From JBEKTY01 sp049515555 (GTDB taxonomy: Bacteria; Planctomycetota; Planctomycetia; Pirellulales; Thermoguttaceae), in assembly GCA_049515555.1 (NCBI GenBank), contig JBEKTY010000043.1, forward strand, positions 1 to 52,399: a stretch of 52,399 bases of DNA, given 5' to 3'. Numbering within the stretch: the stretch's first letter is position 1; each line of letters opens with the position of its first letter. This document shows positions 38,244-47,653 of the stretch, in pieces. A model generated the notes under the pieces. It made no database searches, was not told the DNA's origin, and saw only the letters and a list, made by a program, of their open reading frames with translations. The position numbers and the translations under genes were made by a program.

Positions 38244-40220
38244 ATGTTGTCATTCATTTTGCGATCCGCTTGGCTGTTGGTTCTTGTCGCGGCGTCGGTC
38301 TCGGGCGCATCGGCTGCAACGTACTACGTCGACAACGGTGCCCCAGGAGCGTCGGACAAGAATGCAGGTACGCAGGCCGCGCCGTGGAAGACCATCGCCC
38401 GGGCTGCGGCAGCCAAGGAATTGAAGCCCGGCGATACCGTGCTGATCGCCTCGGGCGTCTACCGGGAGCGGGCAGACATCACCGTTTCCGGCGAGCCGGG
38501 CCGGCCGATCACCTTCGCGGCCGCCCCGCGGGCGAGGGTGGTCCTGAAGGGGTCAGAGCTGATCCGCGGCCCCTGGATCAGGGTCGCCGCGGCGAAAGGC
38601 CTGAAAAAACCCTATCCCTTGGACACCCGGCGTCTTTGGAAGATCCACCTGGGCGAGGAGTTCTTCACCGACCCGCACAATCCGGGCCTCTTCGCCGATA
38701 AGTCGCGGCGCTGGTTGTCGCAGGTGTTCATCAACGACGACAATCCGCTGCAATTGACCGGCCGGGACGCGATCTACAATTCTCCCGATTTCGAGATGAT
38801 CCGTACGGTGGGCAAAGGCGTCGGCGACATGGTTCACCAGTCGTTCTTCTTCGACCCCAAGGATCAGACCCTCTACCTGAACGTCGGCGGCGAGCCCGGC
38901 TGGTACACCGTCGAGGTCGGCGTCCGCGACTCCGTCTTGAACGCATGGAAAGTCCACGACGTGATCGTCCGCGGCCTGGAGATGCGGCACAATCGCCAGC
39001 CTGGCGGGCAATGGGCCATGGTCAGCTTCGGCGAGTGCCAGCGGGTGGTGGTGGAAGACTGCAAAGTCTACTTCGCCGACTTCAACGGCCTCGGCCTGGG
39101 CGGCTCGAAGCACTGCGTCGTCCGCCACTGCGACCTCTCCTACAACGGCTGCACCGGCATGGGCATGGGCGGCACCGAGGACTGCACCGTCGAGGACTGC
39201 ATGATGATGGCAAACAATTACCGCCATTTCTGCGGCGACTGGGGCGTGGCCGCCGGCATGAAAAACATCCCCGGCAATAAGCGGACCATCGTCCGCCGCT
39301 GCGAAGTGGCCTATAACATCGACGCCTGCGGCATCTGGTTCGACACCGACAACGGCGACATCCGCATCCTCGACAACGTCGTCCACGACAACGACGGCTG
39401 CGGCATCTTCTACGAAGTTAACCACGGCGGCGCGATCATCGCCGGCAACCTCGCCTACGGCAATCACGGCCGGGGAATTGAGATCGCCGGCTCGCAAAAC
39501 GCCTGGGTCGTGCACAACACGCTGGCCGAGAACAACATCGGCGGCATCGTCGCGATGACCCGCGGCAAGGATTACCCCTTGAAGAACTGCCGCGTGCTGA
39601 ACAACCTGATGATCAACAACTACATCACCGCCGACAACATCAACCACGGCGCGGACCTCGTCCTTTATCAAGAGGCCGACCTGAAAGAGCGGGCCGCCAT
39701 GGGCCAGGCGTCCGACTACAACGTCTACGCCGACAACTCCTGGACCCCGCACATGCGGCCCGAGTGGAACACCGACCATACGCTTGCCCAGTGGCAGCGG
39801 CAATTCGGCCAGGACAAGCATTCGCGGCAAATGAAGGTCGATTACAAGCGGTTCGGGACCAGCTTCAGACTGCTGACCCAGGAAGGCTTGGACGTGGCCG
39901 GTCCCCTGCCGGATGAGGTGAAGCAGGTTTGGCAGCCGCGCAACCCGCACCGGGTCGGCGCCCCGCGGACGAAATTCCCGGGCCCTTTGAGCTACCTGCT
40001 TTCATCCAGGATCAACAACCAACCGCGGGCGGGTTCGACGGGAATCGCGTCGCCCAAAGGGAAGGTGGCTGACGGTTGGAACTTCGCCACCGCCGGCGCC
40101 CGTAGCCGCGCCTTGGCCGGGTCCACGCCCAGCCTGGTGAAGTCGATGCTCAACCGGCAGTTGATTTTCTCAGGGGCCCAACTGGCGATGGAGATCAGCG
40201 CGCGGCGCGGATGCCGGTAG
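38244..40220 (+). CDS. Secreted right-handed parallel beta-helix protein
   Basis: 658 codons, strong ribosome binding site (AAAGGAG). Signal peptide MLSFILRSAWLLVLVAASVSGASA, then a DUF1565-type opening (YYVDNGAPGASDKNAGTQAAPWKTIARA). From about residue 235 comes a ladder of beta-helix coils: VIVRGLEMRHNRQPGG, VVVEDCKVYFADFNGLGLGG, CVVRHCDLSYNGCTGMGMGG, CTVEDCMMMANN, DIRILDNVVHDNDGCGIFYEV, AWVVHNTLAENNIGGIV. Such folds are typical of polysaccharide lyases and carbohydrate-binding surface proteins; no active site is assigned. The final 76 codons are antisense to the 3' end of the next gene and look non-native. Confidence 0.82.
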   Translation: MLSFILRSAWLLVLVAASVSGASAATYYVDNGAPGASDKNAGTQAAPWKTIARAAAAKELKPGDTVLIASGVYRERADITVSGEPGRPITFAAAPRARVVLKGSELIRGPWIRVAAAKGLKKPYPLDTRRLWKIHLGEEFFTDPHNPGLFADKSRRWLSQVFINDDNPLQLTGRDAIYNSPDFEMIRTVGKGVGDMVHQSFFFDPKDQTLYLNVGGEPGWYTVEVGVRDSVLNAWKVHDVIVRGLEMRHNRQPGGQWAMVSFGECQRVVVEDCKVYFADFNGLGLGGSKHCVVRHCDLSYNGCTGMGMGGTEDCTVEDCMMMANNYRHFCGDWGVAAGMKNIPGNKRTIVRRCEVAYNIDACGIWFDTDNGDIRILDNVVHDNDGCGIFYEVNHGGAIIAGNLAYGNHGRGIEIAGSQNAWVVHNTLAENNIGGIVAMTRGKDYPLKNCRVLNNLMINNYITADNINHGADLVLYQEADLKERAAMGQASDYNVYADNSWTPHMRPEWNTDHTLAQWQRQFGQDKHSRQMKVDYKRFGTSFRLLTQEGLDVAGPLPDEVKQVWQPRNPHRVGAPRTKFPGPLSYLLSSRINNQPRAGSTGIASPKGKVADGWNFATAGARSRALAGSTPSLVKSMLNRQLIFSGAQLAMEISARRGCR

Positions 40221-43018
40221 ACAGTCGCCAGCACGGCGGGATTATCGGTATGGACCGGGCAGCCCGGCATCCAGTAGCCGATCATCTGGCTTCCCTGGAT
40301 GTGGAATTCTTCCCAGAGTTTCCACATCGGGCGCGGGTCGGCGAAGTGCGGCAGGCGACCGGTCATGCCGTAGATCATCCCCCGCCAGGGATTGCCGCCG
40401 TCCTGGAGCATCTCGCCCATCAGCCCGAACGGAATTCCAGAAATCTCTACGAGCCAGTAGTCGGGCGGCGTGTTGTAGTCGCGGCCCTCGCCGAGCCAGA
40501 TGCGGTCAATATAGGGCAGATGTTCCAGGTACAGGTCCAAGCAACAGGCATAACCAGCGGCGGCGCAAAAGTGATTCCAGGAGTGCAAGTCGATCGAGGC
40601 GCCTGGCCGGCGGCGGTCGAGGATTTTGCGGGCTCGCTTCATGACCGTGCGATCGAACGCCGTGTCGTCGATGTAGATGCCGTCGATGCCCACGTTGCGG
40701 GCCAGCCAGTCGAGCCCTTCGAGATAGAAGTTGTCCCAGCGGGAGGTGCTAGTGGTTACGATAGCGACGTCACCCACGTTGGGCATGCACCAACCGGAGA
40801 CGTAGGGCGGGTCGAGATGCGCTTGTAGCCAGGCCGGCCCGCCGCCGGCTCCCGGCGCCAGCACCTCGTCGCCGAGACTCCGTAGTGCCCAAAGTTCCAC
40901 GGCATGGTTGCTCAGCTCCCGCGTCTCGTAGTACACCGTGGCCTTCAAGCCCGTGGCGTGCGCAGCGTCGACAAAACGCTTCAGCGCTTCGTCGCGGACA
41001 AGAGGATAGTTGAGGAAGGGGTTCATTACGGTGCCGTGGTGGATGCTGACGATATTGGTCCCCGCGCGCTGAATCTGCTCCAGCGGAATCACCGTAGTAG
41101 TCCAGTAGAGATAATGTCGCTGGGTCCAGTAGTTGTCGGTAACGAGCGGCTTCAGCGGCGTGACCAGCAGAGAGAAATTGAAGTGCAGCGTCTGGCCGGG
41201 CTGGATGGTGCGCTGTCCGCTGGCGGCCCGAAACACCACGCGGTCGCCGGACTCCTCCCGCACCGTGCAACCGCCGCGCCCGTCGTTCCACCACGCGGGC
41301 GGCAGCCGAAGCTCTCCGTCGTGATAATGGCAGTTGATCAGCGGCCGGCGGTAATTCTCGCCGAACAATTGGCAGCGTAAGCCGGCGTTCACGTCACCCA
41401 GCCAGAGGCTGTCCTGGTGGAACCGGTGGTCCCAATGCCAGTCGAACCTGGCAGGTCGCAGGCCGCCGGGCCGGCCCATGCCCATCATGTAGCGTGCCGC
41501 CTCGCGGCAGAGAGGAATCTCCAGGCGCAGGTCGCTCACCGGCGTGGCACGGTCGGCCGTGACTTCCAAGTGGAACGCGGCATGACCATCGAACTCTAGT
41601 TCCCCCCGGCAACAAAGCCGCAAGTCGCCGGCGCGGCTGGTTGACTGCCAAGCAGCGGCTCCTGATGATCGCTTGACGAACCGGAGATCGTCTCCGCTGA
41701 ACGCGGCAGAACTCCCATCCGCCAACTCGGCCACAAAGCGGATCGGCCCGGCCAGCAGCGGCCGTCCCTCGTTTGTCAGGTGCGTGACCTCGGGTGCGAA
41801 GTAACTGCGGATGCTGCCCGGCAGGCCGGTCATTTCCAGCGCAACGTCGCGACCGAGAACGGCGACCTTCTTTCTCTGGATCACCAGGGGCGTGAAAGGG
41901 GCGACTGGTTGGTCATCGCTAGCGATCGTCGAGTCGAGCCAGCGGAGGCGCGACAGCCGCCAGGGCTGGCTGTCGCCAGCGTCGCTGAGCACTTCCGGAT
42001 CAATTTGCAGCCGCAAGGCGACGAACCCGGTCGCCTCGCCCTTGGGGAGTATGCAGACTGTTCCGTCATACCAGCCGGGCTCGGCGTCGGCCGGCACCTG
42101 CACGCCGAACCAGAGGGCAGCCACCTTCCCTTGGTCCACGGCGATGGTCTTGAAGAAGGGCTGCCCATCGAATCCGATGCCACCTTGATTGAAGCAGCGG
42201 ATCGCCGCAGCCGGGATGGGCCGGCCGGTTACCGAGCGGGGTCGAAGATCATCGAAGGCGAGCTTAACGTCGGCCAGTGCCCGCCGGGCAGCATAGAGGC
42301 CGATCTGGAAGACGTAGAACTCGCCCCGCCGGGCCTTTCCCTCAAAGTAGTCGCGCGGCCCGGCATCGACCCAGCGCTTCGGCAGGTGACCGCTCATGCG
42401 GATCGGGTGCTCGCGGTCCTCGGGAAAGAGCCAGTAGGCGGCCCGCGCATCGGCCGCCAACAGACGAGCGACTTCGTCCGCGGTGGTGATCTGCTCCATC
42501 GGGGTGAATTGGTCGAAGGCGTCGGCGACCTCGAAGGCCACCAGTTGCGCCGGCGGCAGCATGCGCCAGGCCTCTTGCCGCAGCCCCGCGGCCATCAAAC
42601 CGACTCGCGACCGCCATGCCTGCTCAGCGGTGTCCTGCGGTCGGTCGTAGGCAGCTTCGGGGAAATAGCCTCTACCCGTCTGGCTGGCGGGCAGGTAGTA
42701 CACATGGTAGTTCCCGGGCGCCGTAGTCGGCTGGAATACAACGTCGCCGCACGCAGGCGTTACCCTGACGACGACCACGTTGGCCAGCCGCTTCCCGGTG
42801 CCGGCGTCGACCACGACAATATGCTTGTTTTCGGGTTGCACATCGCGGCGTCGCCAAGGCAAGTGAATCCATACTGCGTCTGCCCGGCCGTTGACGCGAA
42901 CGACCGCCCGGTGGTTTCCCAATTCGTGCGGCCACGCGCCGTGGGTAGCAACCGATTCGGGGATGGTCGGCTCGGCCCCCGTGGCCAAGACCATCATCAG
43001 CGGTATCATCCATTGCAT
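39992..43018 (-). CDS. Secreted glycoside hydrolase-like protein (DUF6067/GH123-like)
   Basis: 1008 aa from MQWMIPLMMVLATGA (signal peptide) at 43018. The N-terminal two thirds are beta-rich with strands such as GYFPEAAYDRP, FYVFQIGLYAARRAL and KVAALWFGVQVPADAEPGWYDGTV. The C-terminal third looks like a TIM-barrel hydrolase: TNIVSIHHGTVMNPFLNYP, GLKATVYYETRELSNHA, WLARNVGIDGIYIDDTAFDR (candidate acidic residues D-D), IDLHSWNHF and WLGEGRDYNTPPDYWLVEISGIPFGLMGE. The match to the DUF6067/GH123-like group is from memory, so the glycan target is open. It follows the PQQ/methyltransferase gene by 84 bp on the same strand. Confidence 0.68.
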   Translation of the reverse strand: MQWMIPLMMVLATGAEPTIPESVATHGAWPHELGNHRAVVRVNGRADAVWIHLPWRRRDVQPENKHIVVVDAGTGKRLANVVVVRVTPACGDVVFQPTTAPGNYHVYYLPASQTGRGYFPEAAYDRPQDTAEQAWRSRVGLMAAGLRQEAWRMLPPAQLVAFEVADAFDQFTPMEQITTADEVARLLAADARAAYWLFPEDREHPIRMSGHLPKRWVDAGPRDYFEGKARRGEFYVFQIGLYAARRALADVKLAFDDLRPRSVTGRPIPAAAIRCFNQGGIGFDGQPFFKTIAVDQGKVAALWFGVQVPADAEPGWYDGTVCILPKGEATGFVALRLQIDPEVLSDAGDSQPWRLSRLRWLDSTIASDDQPVAPFTPLVIQRKKVAVLGRDVALEMTGLPGSIRSYFAPEVTHLTNEGRPLLAGPIRFVAELADGSSAAFSGDDLRFVKRSSGAAAWQSTSRAGDLRLCCRGELEFDGHAAFHLEVTADRATPVSDLRLEIPLCREAARYMMGMGRPGGLRPARFDWHWDHRFHQDSLWLGDVNAGLRCQLFGENYRRPLINCHYHDGELRLPPAWWNDGRGGCTVREESGDRVVFRAASGQRTIQPGQTLHFNFSLLVTPLKPLVTDNYWTQRHYLYWTTTVIPLEQIQRAGTNIVSIHHGTVMNPFLNYPLVRDEALKRFVDAAHATGLKATVYYETRELSNHAVELWALRSLGDEVLAPGAGGGPAWLQAHLDPPYVSGWCMPNVGDVAIVTTSTSRWDNFYLEGLDWLARNVGIDGIYIDDTAFDRTVMKRARKILDRRRPGASIDLHSWNHFCAAAGYACCLDLYLEHLPYIDRIWLGEGRDYNTPPDYWLVEISGIPFGLMGEMLQDGGNPWRGMIYGMTGRLPHFADPRPMWKLWEEFHIQGSQMIGYWMPGCPVHTDNPAVLATVYRHPRRALISIASWAPEKINCRLSIDFTRLGVDPAKARLRAPAVAKFQPSATFPLGDAIPVEPARGWLLILDESR

Positions 43019-43102
43019 GGCTGGTTCCTGACTCCAGATCCAATCCAGGATTTCTCGTCTATGGAGAGCCTGGAGCCGATCCAGGCTCGGACGATCCTCC
43101 AT

Positions 43103-46100
43103 CTATTGACGCTCGATCTCGACGCCTTGCAGGATGGGCATTCGGTCGGGCGTAGAGGGAGACACCCTGGGCACCAGTTCCAACCTCAGGTCGCCAGTGA
43201 CTGGGACGTCGCTGAACTCCTTCCAAAGGCTGCGATCCCGGCCACCGGACTCCCTGACGATGTCGCACGCCGCGCAGACGAGCTTCCCTTGGATCGCAAT
43301 GTCGAAGACTCGTTGCCCAGGCCGGTCGTTGTCGGGATCGCTCAAGGCCAGCCGCACCCGGTATCGGGCGGCGGTCTCGGACGAGGCGACCAAGGGGATC
43401 GTACACCTGGTGAGCCCCTTGGCGGCAGAGGCGAAGAGCCACGGGTCATCGGTGTCGGCGATGGGCGTGTACGCTGAGTTCCGTGCGGCGTACGCCCCTC
43501 CGGGACAGAAGGTGGTTCCGATTTTCAGCGAGAGCACCAGCGGTCCGTTCGGCCGCGGATAGGCCAGCCAAAGCTTGCCTGCCGAATCCTTGCGGTCGCC
43601 CATCGCGCCGAAGTGCAAGGCCAGCCGCCGCACGGGCGTCGTCGGCCCGGACGCGCTGTAGTAGCCCCAGCCCTTGATTCGTGATGAAGGCTCGAAGACC
43701 ACCGTGCACATGTTCGGGAAGGGGCACATGCAGCCGGCGCTGGCCTCCGGCATGATCAGCAATCCGGCAGCGGGGATGAAATTGATCCAGCAGCCCGGCC
43801 GCTGCCCGCCAAAGTGCTGCGTGCCGAAATCGCCCAGGAGATCATAATACCCCAGGCAGAACGAGCGGAAGAACAGGCCGTAGGGCGAGGCAATGGGGCA
43901 GCCGCAATGGTGGCCCGGCCGGGCAAACTGCCACGGCTCCGTTTGCCCGGTGATCGGGTTGATCCGCATCCGCTGTTGGCCCGTGCGGAGGTCGAAAGCC
44001 CACGGCTCGGCATGAAGCGTGTCGCCGATCACCAGCGGCCGGACGCGATAGCCCACGGCCTTGGTCCAGAGCAGCTTGCCATCCTCGCCGGAGAGCACGG
44101 CCACCCTCCGGCCGGCAAAATCGCCGGCAAAGAACTGCTTCCAGTAATGGCCGTCGCTGTAGACGTTGAACACCACCAACAGACCGTTAGCGCACATCGT
44201 GGCCGGGACGCCATAGATGCCAAAGGTCATGTCCAGCGGCTCTCGCCAGAGGACCCTGCCGCTGGCCGCGTCCAGCGCGACCAGCAGGCGGACGTCGACC
44301 TTGTTCAGCGCCCGGCCGGCCGAGGCCTGCTCGAGCGCTGGCAGGCTGGCAATTTGGCGACGCCGCTCGGCGAGCGCCTGCTCGCACTGCTGCCGGGTGA
44401 TGTCCTTGTCGGCGAGGTACAACCGGCCGTCGCCGATGGAGATCGTACTGTGCGCGATCTGCTTGCCGGTATAGGTCCATTTGAGCTGGCCGCTTTGCAG
44501 GTCAATCGCGAAGATCGAGTTGGCCAGAACGGCCCCCGGTTTATCAGTCCGGCTACCGTAAACCAGGCCGCCGTCGCAGGCCAGGTATCCCCAACTGGCC
44601 GTCGGCGGGCCTGGCGGTAGGCGGTAGGTGGCTAAGGTCTCGCCGCTGGCCGGATCCAGCCGCAGGCATCGGTCTTCCACGGCCACCAGCAGGCCACCAC
44701 GGCAGGCCACCATGTTGCTCGCGTTGCTGGAGACGCCGGTTCGACGGGCGCCCGGGATCGACCGCTCCCAGAGCTTCAGCCCGTTGTAGGCATCATAGGC
44801 CATGATTACGTTTTCGCCCTGGTGAAACACGCGACCGCCGATCGACAGCGGGGCCACCGAACGCTCGTGCCGTGGAACCATCTCGGCTGGTCCCGGCTGC
44901 CCGAACCAGAGCACCGACAGCGGACACTTCAGCCGTTGGTCGTCGCCACAGCCGCTGTTTCCCGCAGTGGCGTATTGGTGGGTCCAAGTGCCGGCCCCGG
45001 GCAGCGGACCCCGGATTAGCTTCAGCCAAGAGCCGTCCTGGGTGACGGCGATGCCCTGCTGCCTGGCCTGGCCGGCGACGGCTTCCAGATTATTCTTGCT
45101 TACGGCCCACTCTGGCAGCCATGCTTGGCCGCCGATCGGTTTGAGCATTCGCAACACACCTGCCAGCGTTTCGGAGGAAAGCGGCTTCTTCTCAGCCGCA
45201 ACCGTTTCGGCGACGATGAGGTTGGCGAAGTAGTCGGCGTAGGGGACCTGTTCCAAGGGCCATTGTTCGACGCAAATCCGCCTGCCGTACAGTCCGGCGG
45301 CGTTGATCGCTCGGCGCACCGCCGCTACCGTTTCCCCATTGGGTGAGACGGCGTAGATCGTCAACTCGGAGCGATTCGCCAGCTCCATGGCCAGTTGCCC
45401 CGTCTCGCAGCCCAGCACCAGGCAATAACCGCGACGCACGCCGCTGGAGCGGAGGATTGCCTCGGCCGCCTCCGACGCCGCCTGAATCGAGGGGGCATGA
45501 GCCGCGACCGTGTCATCAACTGGCTCGGTTACCGTGCCGGCCGGTGAAGACCCAGCCGGGCCATAGGCGTAAATCAATCCTTTGTCCGTGCTCGCCAGCA
45601 ACCGGCCGCCAGCCACCGCAAGCCCTTTGACCGTCCCCTCAACCCGGGCGGTCCAGACACTCTTGCCCGACGCGGCCTCAATCGCGGCCACCTGCCCGCT
45701 GCCGCCGGCAAACAACAGATCGCCCGCGAGAATCAGGGCCTGGTCGCAGCACAAGGGAACCTGCCACCGGAAAGCCGTCTTCAGGTTCTCGCGCGCCTGC
45801 TTCACGTCGGCTTCGTGCGTGACGAGTTTCTTCTGGTTCTCCTCGATGGACGCCTGCCGGGCAGCCAGTTCTTTGCGCTTGGCCGCCACTTCCTGCCGGA
45901 TCGTCTCAGCTTCTCGCTCGAACGAGGCCCGCTCCGCCTCCGCGGCCGAAGCCAACCTGGTCTCGGTCAGCCGCAACTCCTCCTGCAGCCGGCAGATGTC
46001 CGTGCTCAATTCACGGGCTTGCTCGCGCTCATTGGAGGTCAGCTCATCAAGCGATTCCTTACCCGACAGGAGTGACTTTAGCTTGGCGCTAAGGGGCGGG

Positions 46101-47179
46101 TACCGCTTGCGGTCCAAGACCAAGAGATGGTCTCCCGTGGCCACGTAGGCCAGGTCGCCGGAGACCACCAGCTTGTGCGCGTCGATGATCACGAAACGAT
46201 CGCGACTGGAACGACGAATCGGTTTCTCATCGGTCGACGAGGGCTCCGAATAGCTGACCATCTCTTCCGTGCCCGTGAAAACCCGCTGATCGGCCAAGAG
46301 CGCGTACGTGCCGCCGATGTTCTTGCCGAAGTAAACCTCCTCGATCAATCGGCCCGTCTTCCGATACAAAGCCGCGGGCGACACCCGGCCCATCGGTGCG
46401 TAAAGCGTGGAGCTTGACGCCAACAAGTATCCCTGCGGCGAGATGCCACTTTGGGGCGTTTCGCCGCAGGTGTCGTTGCGCCAGATGAGGCGGCCGCTAC
46501 GGGCATCGACCGCGTAAAAGAACACGCCTTCGGCCGGGAAGAGACCGGCAGCGAAGTAGGCCACCTCGCCATCGACTAGGACACCCGTACGCACCGGCCA
46601 GAGCGAGATCATCTTGCCGTGTCCGAGCACGCGGCGATCTTCCGGCGCCGCGCGAAACTTCCACAGGACCAAGCCATCGGTTGCGGCAAGACAGTAGACG
46701 CATCCGTCGTCCGAGCCGACATAGATCCGGCCATCAGCCACAGTGGGCGCCAGCCGAACGGGCCCGCCGGTGAAGACCGTCCAGCGGACCTTGCCGGTTG
46801 CGGCATCCAGGCAGAAAATCCTGTTGTCGGCCGATGAACCGAAATAGACCCTGCCTTTGGCTGCGGCTACCTGGAACACGTCGTCGAAGTGTACACGACG
46901 GAGCTCGAGTATCCCTTCGACCGGCCGAGCCTTTGGATCGCTCCAGGCGGGTTGTGGTGCGTGCCGCGCCTTGAACACCCAGCACGGCTCCAGCGGGACG
47001 GAAAGTCTCTCGGCGGTGACGTGGCTGCGGGCCATATCGTGGCCATACGTCGGCCAATTGTCGCCCCGCACCCCCTCGGGCTGCCCAACCCCGGCTGCCA
47101 GAAAGCCTACGACCATTATCTCGAACCAGCCCCCTCGCATTCTCTTCAGAAAACCCGACTCTCCGGTCCTGGTGCACAT
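43103..47179 (-). CDS. Giant secreted PQQ-like propeller with embedded methyltransferase-like and C-terminal malectin-like domains
   Basis: 1358 aa from MCTRTGESGF at 47179 (GAGGAGCAGCG ahead). Signal region RMRGGWFEIMVVGFLAAGVG. First propeller (about 40-380): RVYFGSSADNRIFCLDAATGKVRWTVF, RIYVGSDDGCVYCLAATDGLVLWKF. A charged coiled coil lies at about 375-470 (REQARELSTDICRLQEELRLTETRLASAAEAE...). A further blade and a Rossmann-like stretch (about 580-700: LVLGCETGQLAMELANRSELTIYAVSPNGETVAAVRRAI) resemble an SAM-methyltransferase core. A second propeller (about 730-1200) follows. The end (about 1255-1358: RVRLALSDPDNDRPGQRVFDIAIQGKLV) is malectin-like. This mosaic is seen in planctomycete exported proteins; function unknown. 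Confidence 0.8.
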   Translation of the reverse strand: MCTRTGESGFLKRMRGGWFEIMVVGFLAAGVGQPEGVRGDNWPTYGHDMARSHVTAERLSVPLEPCWVFKARHAPQPAWSDPKARPVEGILELRRVHFDDVFQVAAAKGRVYFGSSADNRIFCLDAATGKVRWTVFTGGPVRLAPTVADGRIYVGSDDGCVYCLAATDGLVLWKFRAAPEDRRVLGHGKMISLWPVRTGVLVDGEVAYFAAGLFPAEGVFFYAVDARSGRLIWRNDTCGETPQSGISPQGYLLASSSTLYAPMGRVSPAALYRKTGRLIEEVYFGKNIGGTYALLADQRVFTGTEEMVSYSEPSSTDEKPIRRSSRDRFVIIDAHKLVVSGDLAYVATGDHLLVLDRKRYPPLSAKLKSLLSGKESLDELTSNEREQARELSTDICRLQEELRLTETRLASAAEAERASFEREAETIRQEVAAKRKELAARQASIEENQKKLVTHEADVKQARENLKTAFRWQVPLCCDQALILAGDLLFAGGSGQVAAIEAASGKSVWTARVEGTVKGLAVAGGRLLASTDKGLIYAYGPAGSSPAGTVTEPVDDTVAAHAPSIQAASEAAEAILRSSGVRRGYCLVLGCETGQLAMELANRSELTIYAVSPNGETVAAVRRAINAAGLYGRRICVEQWPLEQVPYADYFANLIVAETVAAEKKPLSSETLAGVLRMLKPIGGQAWLPEWAVSKNNLEAVAGQARQQGIAVTQDGSWLKLIRGPLPGAGTWTHQYATAGNSGCGDDQRLKCPLSVLWFGQPGPAEMVPRHERSVAPLSIGGRVFHQGENVIMAYDAYNGLKLWERSIPGARRTGVSSNASNMVACRGGLLVAVEDRCLRLDPASGETLATYRLPPGPPTASWGYLACDGGLVYGSRTDKPGAVLANSIFAIDLQSGQLKWTYTGKQIAHSTISIGDGRLYLADKDITRQQCEQALAERRRQIASLPALEQASAGRALNKVDVRLLVALDAASGRVLWREPLDMTFGIYGVPATMCANGLLVVFNVYSDGHYWKQFFAGDFAGRRVAVLSGEDGKLLWTKAVGYRVRPLVIGDTLHAEPWAFDLRTGQQRMRINPITGQTEPWQFARPGHHCGCPIASPYGLFFRSFCLGYYDLLGDFGTQHFGGQRPGCWINFIPAAGLLIMPEASAGCMCPFPNMCTVVFEPSSRIKGWGYYSASGPTTPVRRLALHFGAMGDRKDSAGKLWLAYPRPNGPLVLSLKIGTTFCPGGAYAARNSAYTPIADTDDPWLFASAAKGLTRCTIPLVASSETAARYRVRLALSDPDNDRPGQRVFDIAIQGKLVCAACDIVRESGGRDRSLWKEFSDVPVTGDLRLELVPRVSPSTPDRMPILQGVEIERQ

Positions 47180-47653
47180 CGCTGCTCCTCTCGTTGGACA
47201 CCCCACGGCGACACCTTCGGTGGCGCATTTCGCGCTCCCGTATAGCATGACAGATGTGATGCCGATCGTACAGCGTTGTTGTCGCCAGCGCACCGGTGGG
47301 CGCTGTGCAGGGCAAGACAAGCTGTACTTGGTCAGGTCTTGCCCCTTTATGGGGCCACGGCAACCGCCGAGGCTCAGCATCGCCTTGACCAGGGCGGCCG
47401 GGACGAACGGCAGGGGCGCCTTTCGCAAGTAGTTGGCACACGCCCTCGCCATGGGTATCTTAGACGTGTCCGATTGGCACTGACACGAGGAATGCCAGCT
47501 TGCAAGAAGCGGGTCGCGCCGGTCGCGCATTGCCGTTCAACTCTTGATGGTTGGCGGGTTGCTTCTTTTGGCAATATCGACTCCATGTCGGCAATGCCAT
47601 GGTGGACGAAGAAGTTGGGAATCGGGCATTCTCAAGCTCATGAGAGCAAGAAG
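47180..47653. other. Divergent intergenic region
   Basis: The open frames here lack ribosome binding sites and coding character. They only extend the flanking genes upstream; nothing else recognised. Confidence 0.6.

Noticed and set aside
47180..47530. N-terminal extension of the giant PQQ-like protein
   Set aside because: No signal peptide or ribosome binding site; the ATG at 47179 has both.
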